Shown here: piece after piece, positions 25,905 through 35,161 of the stretch
How the letters are laid out: each line of letters begins with the position of its first letter
How positions within the stretch are numbered: the stretch's first letter is position 1
Assembly: GCA_027487945.1 (NCBI GenBank)
Contig: JAIYCQ010000017.1
Coordinates: forward strand, 62,001 to 126,000
Direction of reading: 5' to 3'
DNA from: Caulobacteraceae bacterium
GTDB taxonomy: Bacteria; Pseudomonadota; Alphaproteobacteria; Caulobacterales; Caulobacteraceae
DNA length: 64,000 bases
Translations under genes and position numbers: made by a program
The notes under the pieces: model-generated
Databases searched by the model: none
What the model saw: the letters and a program-made list of their open reading frames with translations, nothing else
Told to the model about the DNA's origin: nothing

Positions 25905-28900
25905 CGGCGGCGGGCCGACGCACAGCGATCTGAAACGGGTCTCGCGCGACGACGGCCGGCTGGATCTCACCGGCGCGCCGGAAGGGTTCGACGCGCTGGT
26001 CATGGCCGACGTCGCCCGCGCGCGCGGCGGGCTCTCTGTCTTCATCGCCCGCGACGGGGCAAGGGCCAACGCCTTCATGGAGGCGATGGGCTTTTTCGCG
26101 CCCGAGATCGAGGTGCTGCAGCTGCCGTCCTGGGACTGCCTGCCCTACGACCGGGTCGGGCCGTCGGCGGCGGTGGCGGCGCACCGTATGGCGACCCTGA
26201 CGCGGCTGGCCCGCGGGCTGGATCCGAAGAAGCCGACCCTGCTGGTCACCGCCGCCCCGGCGGCGCTGCAGCGGGTGCCGCCCCGCGAGGTCGTGGCCCG
26301 CGCCGGCTACAGCACCCGGCCCGGCCAGGAGGTGAAGATCGCCGACCTGGAGCGCTACTTCGCGGTCAACGGCTATTCCCGCGCCTCGACGGTGTCCGAG
26401 CGCGGCGAGTTCGCCATCCGGGGCGGGGTGATCGACGTCTTTTCGCCGACCGCCGAGGAGCCTGTGCGGCTGGACCTGTTCGGCGACACGCTGGAGAGCA
26501 TCCGCGGCTTCGACCCCGAGACCCAGCGTTCGACCCGGCAGCTCAAGGAGATCGACCTCCTGCCGGTCAGCGAGGCGCTGGTCGATCCCGAGACCATCAG
26601 CCGCTTCCGCAAGGGCTACGTCGCCGCCTTCGGCGCGCCGGGCGAGGACGCGCTCTACTCTGCGGTCAGCGAGGGCGGCCGCCGGGCGGGCATGGAGCAC
26701 TGGCTGCCGCTGTTCTATGAGCGGATGGAGACCCTGTTCGACTATCTGCCGGACGACGCGCTGGTCGGGGTCGATCACCTGGTCCAGGAGTCGGAGACCG
26801 AGCGGCTGGCGATGATCGCCGACGCCTTCGACGCCCGGGCCACCGCCGACCGCAAGGCGGCCTACCGGCCGCTGGCCCCGCAGGCGCTTTATCTGACGGG
26901 CGATGAGTTCGCGATGCGGATCGCCGAGCGCGCCAACCGCTGGTTCACGCCGTTCCAGCGTGACGGCGCCGGCGTCATCGACATGGGCGCCAAGCTCGGC
27001 CGCTCGTTCGCCGCCGAGCGGGCCCAGGACAGCGTCAACCTGTTCGAGGCGACGGCCGGACACGCCAAGGCGATGACCGCCGCCGGCCGCCGGGTGCTGC
27101 TGGCCTCCTGGTCGGAAGGTTCCTCCGAGCGCCTCGGCAGCATGATGGCCGACCATGGCCTCGGCCGCGTGCCGTTCGCCCCCTACTGGCAGGCGGCCAA
27201 GGCCAACGACCCGAAGATCCCGCAGCGCGTCGTTCTGCCGCTGGAGGCCGGGTTCGAGACCGACAACCTTGTCGTCATCTCCGAGACCGACATCCTCGGC
27301 GACCGGCTGGCCCGCCCGCGCAAGAAACGCCGCGCCGCCAACTTCCTGGCCGAGGCGAGCGCCCTGACCCCCGGCGACCTCGTCGTGCATATCGACCACG
27401 GCATCGGCCGCTACGAGGGGCTGAAGACCCTGGACGTGCAGGGCGCGCCGCACGACTGCCTGGACCTGCTCTATGGCGGCGAGGCCAAGCTCTACCTGCC
27501 GGTCGAGAACATCGACCTCCTGACCCGCTACGGCACGGATGGCGAGAACGTGCAGCTCGACAGGCTGGGCGGGGCCGGCTGGCAGAGCCGCAAGGCCAAG
27601 GCCAAGGAGCGCCTGCGCCAGATGGCGGAGGGCCTGATCCAGATCGCCGCCGCCCGCCAGCTGAAGTCGGTCGAGGAGACCGATCCGCCGTCGGGCCTGT
27701 TCGACGAGTTCTGCGCCCGTTTCCCCTACGAGGAGACGGACGACCAGCTCAGCGCCATCCACGACGTGCTCGAGGACCTGGCGTCCGGCAGGCCGATGGA
27801 CCGGCTGATCTGTGGCGACGTGGGCTTCGGCAAGACCGAGGTCGCGCTGCGGGCTGCCTTCGTCATGGCCATGAGCGGCAAGCAGGTGGCCATCGTCTGT
27901 CCGACGACCCTGCTGGCCCGCCAGCACTACAAGACCTTCACCGAGCGCTTCCAGGGCTGGCCGATCAAGGTGCGGCGCCTGTCGCGCATGGTCACGGCGA
28001 AGGAGGCGGCCGAGACCCGCGAGGGCCTGGCCAACGGCGAGCTGGAGATCGTGGTCGGCACCCACGCCATCCTGTCCAAGCAGGTCAGCTTCAAGGACCT
28101 GGGCCTCGTCATCGTCGACGAGGAGCAGCACTTCGGGGTCAAGCACAAGGAGAAGCTCAAGGAGCTTCGCGCCGACGTGCATATGCTGACCCTGACCGCC
28201 ACGCCGATCCCGCGCACGCTGCAGATGTCGCTGAGCGGCATCCGCGAGATGTCGATTATCGCCACCCCGCCGGTCGACCGGCTGGCGGTGCGCACCTACA
28301 TCACGCCCTGGGACCCGGTCACGCTGCGCGAGGCGCTGCTGCGCGAGAAGTATCGCGGCGGCCAGACCTATTTCGTCGTGCCGCGCATCAAGGACCTGAC
28401 CGACATCGAGCAGTTCCTGCGCACCCAGGTGCCCGAGGTGAAGTATGTGGTCGGCCACGGCCAGATGGCGCCGACCCAGCTCGAGGAGGTGATGACCGCC
28501 TTCTACGAGGGCCAGTACGACGTGCTGCTCGCGACCACGATCGTGGAAAGCGGGCTCGACATCCCCTCGGCCAATACCCTGATCGTGCACCGCGCCGACA
28601 TGTTCGGTCTGGCGCAGCTCTACCAGATCCGCGGCCGGGTCGGCCGGTCCAAGGCCCGGGCCTATGCCTATCTGACCACCCCGGCCGAGAAGCAGCTGAC
28701 CCTGTCGGCCGAGAAGCGGCTGAAGGTGCTGCAGTCGCTCGACAGCCTGGGCGCCGGCTTCCAGCTGGCCAGCCACGACCTCGACCAGCGCGGCGGCGGC
28801 AACCTGCTCGGCGACGAGCAGAGCGGCCACATCAAGGAGATCGGCGTCGAGCTCTACCAGCAGATGCTGGAGGACGCCGTCGCCGAGCTGCGCCAGCGCC

Positions 28901-29382
28901 AGGGCGCCGAGGCGCTGCTCAGCGACCGGGGCTGGTCGCCGCTGATCAACACCGGCGCGGCCGTGCTGATCCCGGAAGACTACGTCCCCGACCTCAACGT
29001 GCGTCTGTCGATGTACCGGCGTCTGTCGGAGGCCGAGAAGGCGCAGGACCGCGAGGCCCTGGCCGCCGAGCTGATCGACCGCTTCGGCCCGCTGCCGCCG
29101 GAGACCGACAGCCTGCTCAAGGTCGTGGCCATCAAGGGCCTGTGCCGCGAAACCAACGTCGCCAAGATCGACGTCGGCCCCAAGGGCGCGGTGCTGACCT
29201 TCCGCGACAACAGCTTCGCCAACCCGGGCGCGCTGCTTCGACACATCGCCGCCAACCAGATCCTCTGGAAGATCCGCCCGGACGAGAAGGTGGTGGTGAA
29301 GGGCGAGTGGGACACCCCGAACGCCCGCCTCGACGCGGCGGAGAAGATCCTGACGCAGCTGGTGAAGCTGGCGAAGGGGTAG
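25894..29382 (+). CDS. mfd: Transcription-repair coupling factor Mfd
   Basis: A 1162-residue protein that removes stalled RNA polymerase at DNA lesions and recruits UvrA. The N-terminal UvrB-like region has LQLPSWDCLPYDRVGPS and the typical ERGEFAIRGGVIDVF. The RNA-polymerase-interaction (CarD-like) domain is near 488-560 (TPGDLVVHIDHGIGRYEGL). The translocase has Walker A GDVGFGKTEVA (about 641), DEEQ near 740, TATPIPRTLQMSL, and ESGLDIPSANTLIV with QIRGRVGRS. A TRCF C-terminal domain follows. Full length. Confidence 0.97.
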   Translation: MAADGGGPTHSDLKRVSRDDGRLDLTGAPEGFDALVMADVARARGGLSVFIARDGARANAFMEAMGFFAPEIEVLQLPSWDCLPYDRVGPSAAVAAHRMATLTRLARGLDPKKPTLLVTAAPAALQRVPPREVVARAGYSTRPGQEVKIADLERYFAVNGYSRASTVSERGEFAIRGGVIDVFSPTAEEPVRLDLFGDTLESIRGFDPETQRSTRQLKEIDLLPVSEALVDPETISRFRKGYVAAFGAPGEDALYSAVSEGGRRAGMEHWLPLFYERMETLFDYLPDDALVGVDHLVQESETERLAMIADAFDARATADRKAAYRPLAPQALYLTGDEFAMRIAERANRWFTPFQRDGAGVIDMGAKLGRSFAAERAQDSVNLFEATAGHAKAMTAAGRRVLLASWSEGSSERLGSMMADHGLGRVPFAPYWQAAKANDPKIPQRVVLPLEAGFETDNLVVISETDILGDRLARPRKKRRAANFLAEASALTPGDLVVHIDHGIGRYEGLKTLDVQGAPHDCLDLLYGGEAKLYLPVENIDLLTRYGTDGENVQLDRLGGAGWQSRKAKAKERLRQMAEGLIQIAAARQLKSVEETDPPSGLFDEFCARFPYEETDDQLSAIHDVLEDLASGRPMDRLICGDVGFGKTEVALRAAFVMAMSGKQVAIVCPTTLLARQHYKTFTERFQGWPIKVRRLSRMVTAKEAAETREGLANGELEIVVGTHAILSKQVSFKDLGLVIVDEEQHFGVKHKEKLKELRADVHMLTLTATPIPRTLQMSLSGIREMSIIATPPVDRLAVRTYITPWDPVTLREALLREKYRGGQTYFVVPRIKDLTDIEQFLRTQVPEVKYVVGHGQMAPTQLEEVMTAFYEGQYDVLLATTIVESGLDIPSANTLIVHRADMFGLAQLYQIRGRVGRSKARAYAYLTTPAEKQLTLSAEKRLKVLQSLDSLGAGFQLASHDLDQRGGGNLLGDEQSGHIKEIGVELYQQMLEDAVAELRQRQGAEALLSDRGWSPLINTGAAVLIPEDYVPDLNVRLSMYRRLSEAEKAQDREALAAELIDRFGPLPPETDSLLKVVAIKGLCRETNVAKIDVGPKGAVLTFRDNSFANPGALLRHIAANQILWKIRPDEKVVVKGEWDTPNARLDAAEKILTQLVKLAKG

Positions 29383-29387
29383 GGGCC

Positions 29388-29495
29388 TTGCGTGGTTCGA
29401 CACGGGCCTGTGGCCCTGCTCACCATGACTATGGTGGATAGCCTTCCAACCCGGTCATCCTGAGCAGCCGCGAAGCGGCGTGGCGAAGGACGCAC
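29388..29495. repeat. Second head-to-head pair of dispersed intergenic repeat units
   Basis: Unit one runs from TTGCGTGGTTCGACAC (29388) to GCTCACCATGAC (29418-29429). The inverted unit runs from GTCATCCTGAGC (29454-29465) to GGCGAAGGACGCAC (ending near 29495). Heads, tails and spacing match the pair at 23584-23692. It lies just after the mfd stop and may end that transcript. Confidence 0.7.
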
Positions 29496-29585
29496 TGACA
29501 CCCTGACGAACTTGTCATCTTCGCCCGGTGGCGCATCTGACCTCCGGCGCATAGCCTTGTTCGGCGAGGCGACGGGAGAGGGCGA

Positions 29586-30029
29586 ATGACCACCATCACG
29601 CTGAACGGCAAATCCGTCACGGTGACCGCCGAGCCCGACACGCCGCTGCTGTGGGTGCTGCGCGAGGAGTTCGATCTCAAGGGCGCCAAGTATGGCTGCG
29701 GCATCGCCCAGTGCGGGGCCTGCACGGTGCATGTCGGCGGCCAGGCGGTGCGGTCCTGCTCGATCGCCATCGGCGACCTCGACGGCCAGAGCATCACCAC
29801 GATCGAGAGCTTCGACGGCGGCCACAAGGTGCAGAAGGCCTGGATCGACGCCCAGGTGCCGCAGTGCGGCTTCTGCCAGCCCGGCCAGATCATGAGCGCC
29901 GCCGCCCTGCTGGCCGAGAACACCGCGCCGAGCGACGCCGACATCGACGCGGCCATGGCCGGGAACATCTGCCGCTGCGGGACCTACCCGCGCGTCCGCG
30001 CCGCCATCAAGGCGGCGGCGAAGGCCTGA
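29586..30029 (+). CDS. iorA: [2Fe-2S] subunit of an isoquinoline-1-oxidoreductase-like molybdoenzyme
   Basis: A 147-residue small subunit of the xanthine oxidase family. The plant-type ferredoxin cluster uses C38, C43, C46 and C58 ([14 protein letters not shown]); the second [2Fe-2S] cluster uses C94, C97, C129 and C131 ([15 protein letters not shown]). It passes electrons from the molybdenum subunit encoded 11 bases downstream. The physiological substrate is unknown; members oxidise N-heterocycles or aldehydes. Confidence 0.88.
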   Translation: MTTITLNGKSVTVTAEPDTPLLWVLREEFDLKGAKYGCGIAQCGACTVHVGGQAVRSCSIAIGDLDGQSITTIESFDGGHKVQKAWIDAQVPQCGFCQPGQIMSAAALLAENTAPSDADIDAAMAGNICRCGTYPRVRAAIKAAAKA

Positions 30030-30040
30030 GGACCGGGATC

Positions 30041-32170
30041 ATGAACAAGTCGATGATCGACCGCCGCGCCTTCCTCGCCACGTCCGGCGCCTTCACCCTC
30101 AGCTTCGCCGTGCCGAACGCAAAGGCGCAGCAGACCGGCGCGCCGGCCGCGCCCTGGACCGCCTACCTGACCATCGATGCGGACGGCAGGATCGCCCTGC
30201 TGTCCCCGACCACGGAGATGGGGCAGGGGACCCATACCGCCCACGCCGCCATCATCGCCGACGAGATCGGCGTCCCCCTGTCAGCCGTCAGCGTCGACAC
30301 CGCCCTGCCGTCGGATCCGTTCCGGCGCGGCGGGGCCATGGGCTCGGGCGGCTCGGCCGGCGTCCGCGCCTGGTGGGCGGCGCTGCGGACCGTGGGCGCC
30401 AATGCTCGCGCCAGCCTGATCGCGGCGGCGGCCGGCAAGGCCGGGGTTCCGGCGGCGGAGATCACGCTTGAGGACGGCCGCTTCATTCGCGCCGGCAAGC
30501 CGCTGGCCGTGACGCTGGGCGAGGCCGCGACCCTGGCGGCCGGCAAGCCGTTGGTCGAGGGGACGCCCAAGGACCCGGCGACCTACCGCCATGTGGGCAA
30601 GGCCACCCCGCGCGTCGACGTCCCCGCCAAGGTGCGGGGCGAGCCGGTGTTCTCGCAGGACTTCACCCGCCCGGGGATGGTCTACGCCTGCGCCGTGCTG
30701 TCGCCGGTCTACGGCGGCGACGCGGAGAGCTGGGACGACAAGGCCACCCTGGCGGTCAAGGGCGTCGAGCAGGTGGTGAAGATCCCCGGCGGCGCGGCCG
30801 TGGTGGCGTCGTCGCAGTGGGCGGCCATGAAGGGCGCAGCCCGGCTGACCGTGCGCTGGAAATCCACGGCCATCGACGGCCTGACATCCGGCGCCATCTC
30901 GGCGGCCATGCATGTGGGGCTGGGCGAGGACACGCGGGCCATCGTCGGCAAGGTCGAGGGCGACACGGCGGCGGCGCTGGCCGGGGCGGCGAAGACCTTT
31001 GAGGCGGACTACGAAGTTCCCTACCTCTGCCACGCCCCGATGGAGCCCTGGTCGATCACCGTCGAGCCGACGGCCGACGGCGGGCTGGAGATCTGGGGGC
31101 CGTTCCAGACCCAGGATCGCAACCGCAACACCGCCGCGAAAACGGCGGGCATCGATCCCTCGAAGGTGACCCTGCACACCCTTCTGCTCGGCGGCGGCTA
31201 TGGCCGGCGGCTGGGCGACGACGGCACGCCGGGCGCGGTGGTCACGGCCCTGGCGGTGAAGAAGCCGGTGAAGTTCTTCTGGCGGCGCGAGGACGAGATC
31301 GGCCAGGGCTGGTACCGCCCGGCCCAGGTCGCCCGGCTCAAGGCCGGCGTCGACGCCAGCGGCAAGGTCGTCGCCCTGCACGTCCGCACCGCCGGCCCCT
31401 CGATGCGCGACAGCTTCGCGCCCGGCGGGCTGAAGCAGGGCGAGCTCGACGGCTCGTCGGTGCAGACCCTGACCGACACCCGCTACAGGACCGGCGCCTA
31501 TCGCGTCGACTGGGTGCGGGTCGATCAGGCCGTGCCGATGGCTCCCTGGCGGGCGGTCGGCGCGACCCAGAACGGCTACTTCATGGAGGCCTTCGTCGAT
31601 GAGTTGGCCGCCTTCCTCAAGAAGGACCCGGTCGCCCTGCGCCGCGAGCTGCTGGCCCACGATCCGCGCGCGCTCAAGGTCATCGACGAGGCCGCCAAGG
31701 CGGGCGACTGGGGCAAGCCTCTGAAAAAGGGTCATGCCCGGGGCTTCGGCTATGTCGAAAGCTACGGCAGCCTCTGCGCCCAGGTGGTCGAGGTCTCGCT
31801 CGGCGACGGCGGCGTGGTGAACATCCACAGGGCGATCTGTGTGCTCGACTGCGCCCGGGTGGTCACCCCCGACGGCGCTCGCAACCAGGTCGAGGGCGGC
31901 ATGATCCAGGGCCTGTCCACCGCGCTGTTCGAGGGCATCGAGATCAGCGGCGGGCGGGCGACCAACACCAACTTCGACAGCTACCGCATCATCCGCATGA
32001 ACGAGGCGCCGCACGCGGTGGAGACAGTGTTCATCGAGAACGGCGAGACCATCGGCGGCGTCGGCGAACCGCCTGTCCCGCCGGCGACGCCCGCCCTGGT
32101 CAACGCCCTGTTCGCCCTGACCGGCAAGCCGATCCGAAAGCTGCCGATCAGCGCGACGCTGGCGGGATAG
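30041..32170 (+). CDS. iorB: Molybdenum-binding large subunit, isoquinoline-1-oxidoreductase-like
   Basis: A 709-residue xanthine-oxidase-family large subunit with a twin-arginine-like leader (DRRAFLATSGAFTLSFAVP), so the complex is probably periplasmic. Cofactor-binding stretches include SPTTEMGQGTHTAHA, GGAMGSGGSAGVRAWW, LLGGGYGRRLGDDG and, near the end, GGVGEPPVPPATPALVN with the catalytic-site Glu. It pairs with iorA. No XdhC-type maturation gene or cytochrome c acceptor lies next to it. The name follows the family; isoquinoline is not implied as substrate. Confidence 0.87.
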   Translation: MNKSMIDRRAFLATSGAFTLSFAVPNAKAQQTGAPAAPWTAYLTIDADGRIALLSPTTEMGQGTHTAHAAIIADEIGVPLSAVSVDTALPSDPFRRGGAMGSGGSAGVRAWWAALRTVGANARASLIAAAAGKAGVPAAEITLEDGRFIRAGKPLAVTLGEAATLAAGKPLVEGTPKDPATYRHVGKATPRVDVPAKVRGEPVFSQDFTRPGMVYACAVLSPVYGGDAESWDDKATLAVKGVEQVVKIPGGAAVVASSQWAAMKGAARLTVRWKSTAIDGLTSGAISAAMHVGLGEDTRAIVGKVEGDTAAALAGAAKTFEADYEVPYLCHAPMEPWSITVEPTADGGLEIWGPFQTQDRNRNTAAKTAGIDPSKVTLHTLLLGGGYGRRLGDDGTPGAVVTALAVKKPVKFFWRREDEIGQGWYRPAQVARLKAGVDASGKVVALHVRTAGPSMRDSFAPGGLKQGELDGSSVQTLTDTRYRTGAYRVDWVRVDQAVPMAPWRAVGATQNGYFMEAFVDELAAFLKKDPVALRRELLAHDPRALKVIDEAAKAGDWGKPLKKGHARGFGYVESYGSLCAQVVEVSLGDGGVVNIHRAICVLDCARVVTPDGARNQVEGGMIQGLSTALFEGIEISGGRATNTNFDSYRIIRMNEAPHAVETVFIENGETIGGVGEPPVPPATPALVNALFALTGKPIRKLPISATLAG

Positions 32171-32173
32171 GGT

Positions 32174-32575
32174 CTACCCCGGCAGCCGCTCGAACTGCGG
32201 GATGCCTTCGGGGATGCAGTGGAAGGGCTGCTTGTCGACGGTGTAGATGGCCATCTGCGGCGCGAAGACCGACGGATCGTCCAGCGAGCCCGCCTTCAGG
32301 ATCACCGCCGGGAACCCGGGAGAGCGGGTGATGATGTGGCTGCCGCACTCGGCGCAGAACTCGCGGGTAACCGGGTTGGGGATATCCTTGCGGCTGAAGC
32401 TCTTTGGCTCGCCCTTCGTGTAGCTGAAGCCCGGGATCGGCATGGCCATGAACACATTGGGCGAGCCGCCGGTGATGTGCTGGCACTCCCGACAGTGGCA
32501 CTGCGCCTGCATCATCGGCTCGCCCTCGGCCACATAGCGCAGCGCGCCGCAGTAGCATCCGCCTTCGAGTTTCAT
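32174..32575 (-). CDS. GFA/CENP-V family zinc protein
   Basis: A 133-residue protein of the GFA (glutathione-dependent formaldehyde-activating-like) family. Zinc ligands are visible as C7 and C9 (GGCYCGALRY), C26, C28 and C31 (CHCREC), and C74 and C77 (CAEC). The family fold is small and Zn-binding, and most members are not formaldehyde enzymes. The ATG at 32575 follows a clear GGGAGAGG. It converges on iorB with only 3 bases between stops. Confidence 0.88.
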   Translation of the reverse strand: MKLEGGCYCGALRYVAEGEPMMQAQCHCRECQHITGGSPNVFMAMPIPGFSYTKGEPKSFSRKDIPNPVTREFCAECGSHIITRSPGFPAVILKAGSLDDPSVFAPQMAIYTVDKQPFHCIPEGIPQFERLPG

Positions 32576-32600
32576 GGTCGCCTCTCCCGTTGTTTTGCGA

Positions 32601-32626
32601 AGGCTAGCACCCTTCCGCGCCGTCAC
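32601..32626 (-). promoter_or_regulatory. Candidate housekeeping promoter of the GFA gene
   Basis: On the minus strand GTGACGG (32626-32620) is one base from the Caulobacter -35 TTGACGS, and after 11 bases GCTAGC (32608-32603) fits the start of the -10 GCTANAWC. It lies 28 bases before the ATG at 32575. Confidence 0.4.
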
Positions 32627-32638
32627 GGCAAGGGACGG

Positions 32639-33166
32639 TCAGCTGACGATCTTGCCTGCGGCGCGGGCCTCGTCGAGCATCCGGCGGGCGCGGATGAACA
32701 TCTCCAGCCGGGTGACCGTCAGGATGCCAAGCGCGAAGACCACGAACACGTCGGTCATGAAGGCCGCCGACAGATGCAGTGCGCCGGCCTCGGCGCTCAG
32801 GCCCTCCCGCAGGCCGAAGCGAACGACGAGCAGGACCAGCAGCAGGATCATCGCCGCCGGCGAGGCCTGCTGATTGAGGACGTGGGTCCGGGGATCGATG
32901 GTGATGGTCATCAGGCGGCCGCGCTGCCAGCCGATGGCCGCGCCGATCCCGAAGGCCAGCGCGAGCCAGGCCCACTCCAGCCCGAGCGGCGGCATCTCGA
33001 CCAGCAGCAAGATCGTCAGGCCGGTCAGGATGGCCGGGGTCAGCCACAGCCATTCCAGCTTGAGGGGCTTGGGCTTGCGCGCCCGGAAGAACCGGAGGCC
33101 GATGAAGAAGACCGCGAAGGCGATGCCGATCAGCGGCCCGAGCGTGCGCGGGTCGTCGAGGCTCAA
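32639..33166 (-). CDS. Membrane protein, DUF1453/CcdC-like
   Basis: A 175-residue protein with four hydrophobic segments: LIGIAFAVFFIGLRFF, WLTPAILTGLTILLLV, MILLLVLLVVRFGL and FMTDVFVVFALGILTV. The basic loop FRARKPKPLKLEWLWL follows segment one. It resembles small CcdC/DUF1453 membrane proteins; function unknown. The only plausible start is TTG at 33166, which overlaps the stop of the DsbA-like gene (TTGA), so it is coupled to that gene and may work with a thiol enzyme. Confidence 0.72.
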   Translation of the reverse strand: MSLDDPRTLGPLIGIAFAVFFIGLRFFRARKPKPLKLEWLWLTPAILTGLTILLLVEMPPLGLEWAWLALAFGIGAAIGWQRGRLMTITIDPRTHVLNQQASPAAMILLLVLLVVRFGLREGLSAEAGALHLSAAFMTDVFVVFALGILTVTRLEMFIRARRMLDEARAAGKIVS

Positions 33167-33795
33167 GCCGCCATCTCCACGGCCTTGTCGAGCGCCTTGA
33201 CCAGCCGCTGCGGCGGCTCGGCGCCGGAGACCGCCAGCTTGCCGTCGAAGATCATGAAGGGCACGCCGGAGACCCCCGCTTCGTGGGCCATCTGGTGCTC
33301 GCGGGTGATCGTGTCCCTGTCGGCGCCCTCCGACAGCAGCTGCAGGACCAGCAGGCGGTCCATGCCCGCCGCGCCGGCGATGTCGGCCAGCACGACCGGG
33401 TCGCCGATGTCCTTGCCCTCGCTGAAGTAGGCGGCCAGCACACCCTCCAGCACCGGCTCCTGACAGCCGGCGGTCTGGGCCCAGCGGATCAGGCGGTGGG
33501 CGGCATTGGTGTTGGGCGAGACCTTGATGGCGGTCAGATCCCAGGTGATGCCGTCCTGGGCCGCGTTGTCGTCGAGAACCCTGGTGATCTCGGCGCGGCG
33601 GGCGGAGTCCGGGAACTTGGCGGCCATGTAGGCCTTGCGGTCGACGCCCTCTTCCGGAAGCGTCGGATCCAGCTGGTAGGGCCGCCAGACCACCGTCGCC
33701 TCGATGTCCGGGCGCATGGCCAGCGCCGCGTTCAGGCGCCGCCAGCCGAGATAACACCAGGGACAGACGACGTCGGCGATGAAGTCGATCTGCAT
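33163..33795 (-). CDS. DsbA family oxidoreductase (FrnE-like)
   Basis: A 210-residue thioredoxin-fold protein with C11-P-W-C14 near the N terminus and the cis-Pro region SGVPFMIFDGKLAVSGA near the end. No signal peptide, so it belongs with cytosolic FrnE-like DsbA proteins rather than periplasmic DsbA. The ATG at 33795 follows AAGGAGAG. It lies 19 bases after the popA stop on the same strand and is coupled to the downstream membrane protein. Confidence 0.88.
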   Translation of the reverse strand: MQIDFIADVVCPWCYLGWRRLNAALAMRPDIEATVVWRPYQLDPTLPEEGVDRKAYMAAKFPDSARRAEITRVLDDNAAQDGITWDLTAIKVSPNTNAAHRLIRWAQTAGCQEPVLEGVLAAYFSEGKDIGDPVVLADIAGAAGMDRLLVLQLLSEGADRDTITREHQMAHEAGVSGVPFMIFDGKLAVSGAEPPQRLVKALDKAVEMAA

Positions 33796-33814
33796 GGGGC
33801 TCTCCTTGCGGCCG

Positions 33815-35161
33815 CTAGCTGGCTTCACGCTGCTGGGCGCGGGCGGCGGCGCGCTCCAGCGCCACGGCGGCGTTCTCGCCGGGCTCGATCTGGGCGACGC
33901 CGATGTCGAAGTCGACGGTGAACGGGCTCCTGCCCTCGCCGGACTCGAAGGCGGTGCAGGCGATGACGGCGGCGATACGCTCGGCCGCCGAGCGCCCGGC
34001 GCTCTGCGGGGTGGCGGGCAGGGCGAGGGCGAAGACCTCCGGGCCGAGGCGGGCGGCGGTGTCCTCGGCCCGGACGAGACGGCCGATCATCGAGCCGATC
34101 TGCGGGATGGCGCGGTCCAGCCAGCCGCCGGCCCGGGCCGCGTGCACCTCCGGTCGGTCGGCGACGCGCAGCACGCAGACGCTCATCGGCCGGTTGCGAA
34201 TGCGCGAGGCGTGGGCCAGCCGCACGAGGTGGCCGGCGAACAGGTCACGGGTGAAGAGGCCGGTGGCGGCGTCCATCAGTCCGCTGCTGCGCGCCTTTTC
34301 GAGCGCCCGGCGGATGGCCGTCTGGCGGCGGTAACTCCGGGCGAGCTCGATGACCCGCTTGGCCGTCTCGGTCTCGGCGGTCTCCGGCGAGGCGACGTCG
34401 GACACCCCGCGGTGGAAGGCCTCCGACGTGGTGACGTAGCTCTCGGCCCGCAGATAGAGCAGGGCGGGGATGTGGTAGAGCCGGGTGTTGCGGCGCATGC
34501 CGGCCGCGATCGACAGGGCCTCGGAGCTGTTGTCGCCCGCCCAGAGCACCACAGAGTCGAAGGCCCGCTCATGCAGGTAGTCGAAGGCGGTGAAGGCGGT
34601 GAAGGCCCCGACCACGTCCGCGCCGCTGCGCGTCAGGGCGTTGCTCAGCGCCAGGAACTGCGGCGCGGGCTCGCCGACCGCGAGGACGCGATAGGGCTCG
34701 GGGTTGGGCTCGGGCAGGTCGAGGCGGCGGCCGCGCTCGGCGAAGGTCTCCAGCCGCAGCTCGAACTCCTCCTCGGCCACGGCCATCCGGACCAGCGACT
34801 CGAGCCGCAGCACGGCCTGGGCGGGGTGCAGAGGCGGAGCGAGGGTCAGATCGAAGGCGTAGCTGTCCAGCTGCGGATCCGGATCGCCGATGGCGATGAC
34901 GGGCAGCCGGCGCGGAGCGCAGGCAGCCTTGAGGCGACGGGCCAGCTGCAGGGCGTCATGACCGCCGCTGGCGACGTCGACGATCGCGGCCTCGATGGCC
35001 AGATCGCCCAGAGCCGCCATGGCAGCATAGGGCCCGCGCGCGGTGATGGTCCGCCAGCCGAGTCGGTCCAGCCCCTCGGCCAACGGGCCGGCCAGCGCGT
35101 CGTCGCGCGCCACGATCAAAATTCGGGCCTGAATTGACAACCCGCTCGAACTCCCGCCCAT
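33815..35161 (-). CDS. popA: PopA-like c-di-GMP effector: two receiver domains and a degenerate GGDEF
   Basis: A 448-residue protein with the PopA domain order. REC1 (about 12-125) keeps an acceptor-like Asp in AAIVDVASGG; REC2 (about 155-260) lacks one where VVLWAGD stands. The GGDEF domain (about 285-435) has GPEVF at 373-377 in place of GGDEF, so cyclase activity should be lost. The inhibitory c-di-GMP site RxxD is intact as RAED (364-367), five residues earlier, the canonical spacing. In Caulobacter, PopA binds c-di-GMP there and recruits RcdA so that ClpXP degrades CtrA. A 9-base repeat encodes FTAFTAF in REC2. Alternative start: TTG at 35140. Confidence 0.85.
   Translation of the reverse strand: MGGSSSGLSIQARILIVARDDALAGPLAEGLDRLGWRTITARGPYAAMAALGDLAIEAAIVDVASGGHDALQLARRLKAACAPRRLPVIAIGDPDPQLDSYAFDLTLAPPLHPAQAVLRLESLVRMAVAEEEFELRLETFAERGRRLDLPEPNPEPYRVLAVGEPAPQFLALSNALTRSGADVVGAFTAFTAFDYLHERAFDSVVLWAGDNSSEALSIAAGMRRNTRLYHIPALLYLRAESYVTTSEAFHRGVSDVASPETAETETAKRVIELARSYRRQTAIRRALEKARSSGLMDAATGLFTRDLFAGHLVRLAHASRIRNRPMSVCVLRVADRPEVHAARAGGWLDRAIPQIGSMIGRLVRAEDTAARLGPEVFALALPATPQSAGRSAAERIAAVIACTAFESGEGRSPFTVDFDIGVAQIEPGENAAVALERAAARAQQREAS

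Noticed and set aside
25846..29403. A very long open frame antisense to mfd
   Set aside because: It mirrors mfd codon for codon in a GC-rich genome; the translation is compositionally biased (Arg, Gly, Leu, Val, His) and shows no family motif, while mfd is complete on the other strand.
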